A DNA stretch of 64,000 nucleotides from Salvelinus alpinus (taxonomy: Eukaryota; Chordata; Actinopteri; Salmoniformes; Salmonidae): contig NC_092092.1 of the NCBI RefSeq assembly GCF_045679555.1, forward strand, positions 22,558,969 through 22,622,968, given 5' to 3'. The notes under the pieces are model-generated. The model saw only the letters and a list, made by a program, of their open reading frames with translations, made no database searches and had not been told where the DNA came from. The first letter of the stretch is position 1, and every line of letters starts with the position of its first letter. Shown one piece after another: positions 42,371-64,000 of this stretch. The position numbers were made by a program, and so were the translations under genes.

Positions 42371-43740
42371 CCCAAAAAAACATTTACATGGCAGCCTCTG
42401 AGGCTGCTATTGAATCTGATCAAGCTGTGAGGCTTAAAGCGAATTTGATCATTCTGTCAGAAATTAATCTCACTGACTGTAAATGTATAGTCCACAAAAG
42501 CTAACAACCAGCATAGATACCTAGCTCGTTAAGAACACTAACTAGCCCAATACTGGACTAAAGGAGCATAATGTTACTCCTTAGTCCAATGACCTTATAT
42601 TTTCTGTTTAAAGGGCAAGTTGCCTCTCGAAGTCAACACAGAAGACAAATACTCCATCTAAACGTATATTGATTCTCAATTGCAGTTCGGTTCTGGAAAC
42701 ATAAATCCCACACGTCAAAATAATTTCACAAATATATACTTATTGTACACTATTTTAACCGGTTGTAACAGTTGTAGCCAACAGTATTTTTCAGTGACAA
42801 TATGTTACATTTACATACAGGTCTTAGAAGACGCAGATAACTAATTAGCACAGGTAGTCCACTGTCTTCCATAACAAGCGCTGTAACGTGGAAATCTGGT
42901 TGTGTGATCCCTAACCCTAGAAAGGTGTGTATCAATTTAACCTTTAGTTTTTATATAAGAAATTCTCGCCGATATGAAAGATAAGGTCCTTATACTCCAA
43001 AAACCACACCACAAGCGATGCATGTTAATGTTCAGATGGAGTGTTGCAACTCTTAATAAAACATCCCCCCCCCCACAGAAGACGCCTTCGTCCAATGACT
43101 CTTACGTGTAAATTAACGGTAGTAATAGTCATAATCAAGGGCTACCTAGTTAACTAGCTCACAAGACTAGATAGCCAAGTTAGCTTGCTAGCCCGACTAG
43201 CAAGCTTTCTAACAAACACAAAAATATTGCTAATCTACAACAAATCAGTATGATATAATATCAGTGTTATACCAGTATAAAGTTACCTTAATTAAGATGC
43301 TAGCTATAAATACAAAAAACAGTTATACTATTGAAAATCTGCCAGTCAAATGAAGCCCAAAAATATGTGAAAATGTGCCTCGTTCAATGGGTTGATTGGG
43401 GTGAAATCTGCACAGCGTTCACAATTGGCTCAGAGCAGAAGAGGGTGTGCCACAATTAGCTGCCTTCAAGGTACTGCTGAGAACAAAGTCCCTCGGTGAG
43501 ATTTATGTGACATAAATGCACAATTTGAGCTACTCCAGGAAATGGACTATGCAGGTTAGCTAAGTGCTGCCCCCTCTATTAAACATCTCAAGTTGAAGAC
43601 CGAGCAAGATGCTGCAGGCTGTCATTAGCTTCAAAATTAACAACGACTCAGACTCAGTAGGGGTTTCAACTGTTAGAATAGTAGAATACACAAAGTTCCA
43701 TTTCGAAATTTGGTTGTGCATAAGCAGTTTTCCTCCTGTT
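42371..43740. other. Spacer, no gene recognised
   Basis: AT-rich, with a C run (about 43067-43075) and gctagc-rich sequence around 43170-43210. No exons or mobile-element ends were identified. Confidence 0.4.
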
Positions 43741-44109
43741 ATTTCAGTCACTGATAGTCACTCAATTAGCCATGCCAGCTAACAATTGCAGGAAATTTGT
43801 TTCAAAACTGCAAACATTTTCTTTCCACCCCATGGCAAAATGGGTGGAATTGCAGAAAATGTGCTGTCAAATGGCAAAATGTTTTCTCTTCCCCATGGCA
43901 AAATGTGTAGAATTGTAGAAAACGTGCTTTTTAAAATGTTATTAGGGCCCCCAAAAGGCTCAGGCCATCCCTGACTGTGTGCAATTTTAAAATAATCGGT
44001 TCAGAGACATACATCTGGTGTAATATAAGTAATTATTGGTACCAAGATTGTATTCGAAATGTGTAAGTATTTACACAAAGATTGACCACGAAGATCGACA
44101 TTTTCACGT

Positions 44110-44426
44110 TTGATCTTCGATGCGTAGCTATCTGAAACTTAATCACGACGCACTGCAGCAGCATATCGCCGCACGTGACTTTTCCTATTCCTGTAAAAAT
44201 GTGTAGTACGCGGGTCTGGTATTTGCGACTGGAACATTTCATTGGAATTTGTTAACTGTGTAGCCTGCCGGTTTGAGCAATATCCTGGGGGTTGGCTGCG
44301 CTGGAAATGCATTTTGTCTGTATTTTTAGTTAGACAGACAAAAGGCTCTCAAATAGGTATAGCCTATTCATATGGACATTCAGATACATTTCATATAGTT
44401 TTACATAGACTCGACAAAATGTTAAA
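44110..44426 (+). promoter_or_regulatory. Proximal 5' region of the right ifngr1
   Basis: Sequence upstream of exon 1 that is conserved, inverted, at 18469-18700 in front of the left copy. Shared blocks include gtgtagcctgccg, catttcatatagttttaca and a TTCATTGGAA palindrome (44238-44247; left counterpart 18653-18662) of the TTCN4GAA STAT-binding type. No clear TATA box was seen. The transcription start is unknown. Confidence 0.45.
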
Positions 44427-61228
<16,802 letters not shown>

Positions 61229-62089
61229 GTTTCTCAAGAGAAAGGATGATAATATTTTATACATGTATTTAAACAGGGAAATCCCATTGGGACCATTGTG
61301 CCATTTACAAGGGCGCCCTCCACGCAATCATACAAATGTACAATTCCAACGCTATAAAAACACTTATTTACAAGCAATTTTAAGAAAAGTAACTTACAAA
61401 ACACAATCATGAAAAACAAACACATTTGTCTTTGCACATGCTCAGATACCAGTCATTTCCCTGTTCCTCTCAATATTTGGGTAGTCTGGTGGAGATAAAG
61501 AGGATAATCAAAGGGATAGCCTTCATTATGGTTTTTACAATTCATCACTTGGGACTGTTGCCTAATCAGGGGAACCAGGGATAGACAATGTGAAACCCAA
61601 GTGGTACACAGTGGTATTGCATGCTAGGAACTAGTCGAAAAGAAATGTCCTCATTCCTGACCTGCATGCCCCATTGTAATGTTGAATTTCATTAGGCCAA
61701 ATTAAGACATTTCCTATAGCATCTTTGTACAAAAAAAGCAAGTTCCTCTTATCCAGATATTATTTTACTGTGCCTTCTTGAGTGACATTAATGTTTTCTA
61801 AGGTAGCAAGGAAATAAGGGTTGGGAGTGCAGAATGAATATATTCATTGTCTTTTGTCTTGTGCTGTGTATATCTGATCTATTTGCACTTTTTACATGGC
61901 TCTCATGCATGTACAACGTTCAAAAATATTATTAGGAACATGTCCTATTATATTCAGATGAACACGTTATACCAATGCAAGGGGATTGCTATGGTGATGA
62001 TTTTCTGTTGCTGTAATTTCTGGTGCCCAAAGGATGGCAGATGACGATATTGAATTCATCTTACTATCCAAATGCATTGTATGCAGCCA
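61229..62089 (+). other. Presumed 3' UTR and downstream flank of the right ifngr1
   Basis: No open frame of note. No canonical AATAAA is obvious in the first 800 bases, so the polyadenylation site is not assigned. Confidence 0.4.
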
Positions 62090-62335
62090 TGGTTAGAGCG
62101 TTGGGCTGGTAATCGAAAGGTTGCTGGATCGAATCTCCGAGCTGACAAGGTAAAAACCTGTCGTTCTGCCCCTGAGTAAGGCAGTTAACCCACCTTTCCC
62201 CGGGCGCCGAAGACGTGAATGTCGATTATGGCAGTCCCCTGCACCTCTCTGATTCAGAGGGTTTGGGTTAAATGCTGAAGACACATTTCAGATGAATGCA
62301 TTCAGTTGTACATTTGACTAGATATCTCCCTTTCC
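62090..62335 (+). mobile_element. tRNA-derived SINE (C), head shared with SINE (A) but different tail
   Basis: tRNA-like part ggttagagcgttgggctggt and B box ggttgctggatcgaatctcc, then gccgaagacgtgaatgtcga and the tail aagacacatttcagatgaat. The tail is unlike that of SINE (A), so it would have used a different LINE. Confidence 0.78.
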
Positions 62336-62359
62336 CTCTACAGTTGTATCCCATTTAAC

Positions 62360-62636
62360 GGCGAGAAGGCGGAAGAAAACGTGGACAATATGCATACTTT
62401 CTTCATGAAACACCATTTTCCACCTCCATGCTCGAGTGGCAAATGCCTAGGAATGCTACTTCCTGATGTTGCACCCCGCGTTCAGCCTGGGGTAAACAAC
62501 AGACTGCTGCAACCTGATTGGCTGAACGTGATACGCAACATCCGGGACTAACATTTAGCCACTATCATGGTGGTGAAAATTTGTGTTTCATGAGGAAAGC
62601 ATGCATAGTTTGCCTGTTTTTATCCGCCTTCTCGCC
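62360..62636. mobile_element. Foldback (MITE-like) element with 54-bp arms
   Basis: The arm ggcgagaaggcgg...catgaaacac (62360-62413) is mirrored by gtgtttcatgagg...ccgccttctcgcc (62583-62636) with few mismatches. The 169-bp centre contains gattggctgaacgtgat. No ORF. Confidence 0.72.
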
Positions 62637-62958
62637 AGTAAATTTAAGGAGGAAATCGAAGCCTTTGCAGCCTGAATGGAGAATGTTTTAGGTACGAACC
62701 TGTCCACAGCGTATACAAGTATATTGCCAGCTGCGTTTGGACGGTAAGATTAACTCAATATTGCCATCTGCGGCCTTTAGGTTACCCTATACCTAATAAT
62801 TTTGGTTTTTATTGTGCGCATCTGTATATTGTATTTTTCATATAGCTGCAATTATCTTTTTTTATGAATGATAAGGCTGTTTCTATTTTGTAAACTCATT
62901 CTATTGTATTTAAAATATACTTTTATTTTCCCTTATCATTTCCCAATATACAATAAAT

Positions 62959-63342
62959 AAACTCAGCAAAAAAAGAAACGTCCCTTTTTCAGGACCCTGT
63001 CTTTCAAAGATAATTCGTAAAAATCCAAATAACTTCACAGATCTTCATTGTAAAGGGTTTAAACACTGTTTCCCATGCTTGTTCAATGAACCATAAACAA
63101 TTCATGAACATGCACCTGTGGAACGGTCGTTAAGACACTAACAACTTACAGACTGTAGGCAATTAAGGTCACAGTTATGAAAACTTAGGACACTAAAGTG
63201 GCCTTTCTACTGACTCTGAAAAACACCAAAAGAAAGATGCCCAGGGTCCCTGCTCATTTGCGTGAACGTGCCTTAGGCATGCTGCAAGGAGGCATGAGGA
63301 CTGCAGATGTGGCCAGGGCATTAAATTGCAATGTCCATACTA
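62959..63342 (+). mobile_element. 5' part of a Tc1-like element (TIR ctcagcaaaaaaagaaacg)
   Basis: TIR and left flank, then the start of a transposase at 63237 (MPRVPAHLRERALGMLQGG, MRTADVARALNCNV). Interrupted at 63343 by another repeat. Confidence 0.8.
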
Positions 63343-63837
63343 GAGGTCGACCGATTTAATCGGAATGGCCGATTTTAATTAGGGGCGATTTCAAGTTTTC
63401 ATAACAATCGGTAATCGGCATTTTTGGACACCGATTGTGGCCGATTACATTGCACTCCACGAGGAGACTGCATGGCAGGCTGACTACCTGTTACGCGAGT
63501 GCAGCAAGAAGCCAAGGTAAGTTGCTAGCTAGCATTAAACTTATCTTATAAAAAACAATCAATCTTAACGTAATCACTAGTTAACTACACATGGTTGATG
63601 ATATTACTAGTTTATCTAGCTTGTCCTGCGTTGCATATAATCGATGCGGTGCCTGTTAATTTATCATTGGATCACAGCCTACTTCGCCAAACGGGTGATG
63701 ATTTTTGGTAGGCAGCAGAAGGCTCGTAAGCATTCATTCAAACATCACTTTTGTGCATTTGCCAGCAGCTCTTCGCTGTGCTTCAAGCATTGAGCTGTTT
63801 ATGACTTCAAGCCTATCAACTCCCGAGATTAGGCTGG
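63343..63837. repeat. Dispersed repeat beginning tagaggtcgaccgattt
   Basis: Palindrome-rich start (atcggaatggccgat; atcggtaatcggca). A fragment of the same end occurs at about 45815-45866. Runs up to the mini-LTR at 63838. Confidence 0.6.
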
Positions 63838-64000
63838 TGTAACCGATGTGAAAAGGCTAGCTAGTTAGCGGGGTGCGCGCTAATAGCGTTTCAATCGATG
63901 ACGTCACTCGCTCTGAGACCTTGAAGTAGTTGTTCCCCTTGCTCTGCAAGGGCCACGACTTTTGTGGAGCAATAGGTAACGATGCTTCGAGGGTGGGTGT
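63838..64000 (+). mobile_element. TRIM-like LTR, third locus, cut by the window end
   Basis: TGTAACCGATGTG..., then tagttagcgg, ccccttgctctgcaagggcc and gtaacgatgcttcg, in the same order as 32581-33407. The right end is outside. Confidence 0.85.

Noticed and set aside
62674-62690. ATGGAGAATGTTTTAG followed by gtacg, a possible first exon
   Set aside because: Only five codons, at the edge of a foldback element and with no second exon in view. Too little support.

Overview
This window is animal nuclear DNA, almost certainly from a salmonid fish. It carries spliced genes with GT-AG introns. It also holds many copies of Tc1 elements whose terminal repeats and transposase match the salmonid family from which Sleeping Beauty was derived, a LINE whose 3' tail matches the salmonid RSg-1/HpaI tail, and several tRNA-derived SINE families. 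Nothing in it is bacterial: there are no operons, CRISPR arrays or rRNA.

The core of the window is two interferon-gamma receptor 1 (ifngr1, class II cytokine receptor) genes arranged head to head inside a large imperfect inverted duplication. The right copy is complete: seven exons on the + strand from 44427 to 61228, encoding 401 residues with a signal peptide, two fibronectin-like cytokine-receptor domains, one membrane span, a Jak1-box-like segment and a YDCPH motif matching the STAT1 docking site. The left copy lies on the - strand: exon 1 is at 18399-18468, exons 2-4 lie between 2583 and 1610, and exons 5-7 fall outside the window. The arms (about 225-19310 and 43740-58270) can be followed in mirror order through promoters, introns and even a shared Tc1 element in intron 4. 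Divergence is uneven. Exon 1 differs strongly, exon 2 differs at two residues, and exons 3-4 encode identical protein, which suggests a recent sequence exchange or an assembly effect.

The 24-kb spacer between the genes (19310-43740) is mostly mobile DNA. It contains a Ty3/gypsy RT scrap, an unrecognised transposon-like gene (20046-21575), an almost full-length L2/CR1-type LINE with a 2A-like NPGP motif (21690-26655), a Tc1 element (28736-30344), an orphan exon-like ORF (30851-31275), a TTAA-flanked repeat carrying a three-LTR mini-retrotransposon (32581-33407), a LINE interrupted by an RSg-1-type LINE (34636-37620), and the 3' end of an unrecognised spliced gene (38090 to about 40970) that was hit by a SINE and a Tc1.

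The introns of both receptor genes are heavily loaded too. Left intron 1 holds a 6.2-kb stack of one Tc1-like element split by three others, a solo LTR with GAGCC target duplications, SINEs and a LINE tail. Right intron 1 holds a hAT-like element with two TTAA elements inside it and a Tc1-like element split by a solo copy of the mini-LTR. Right intron 6 holds a whole Tc1. The most novel items are the mosaic inverted ifngr1 pair and the small TG...CA element with 4-bp target duplications, short purine-rich internal domains and a tRNA T-arm-like sequence inside its LTR, which resembles a TRIM.
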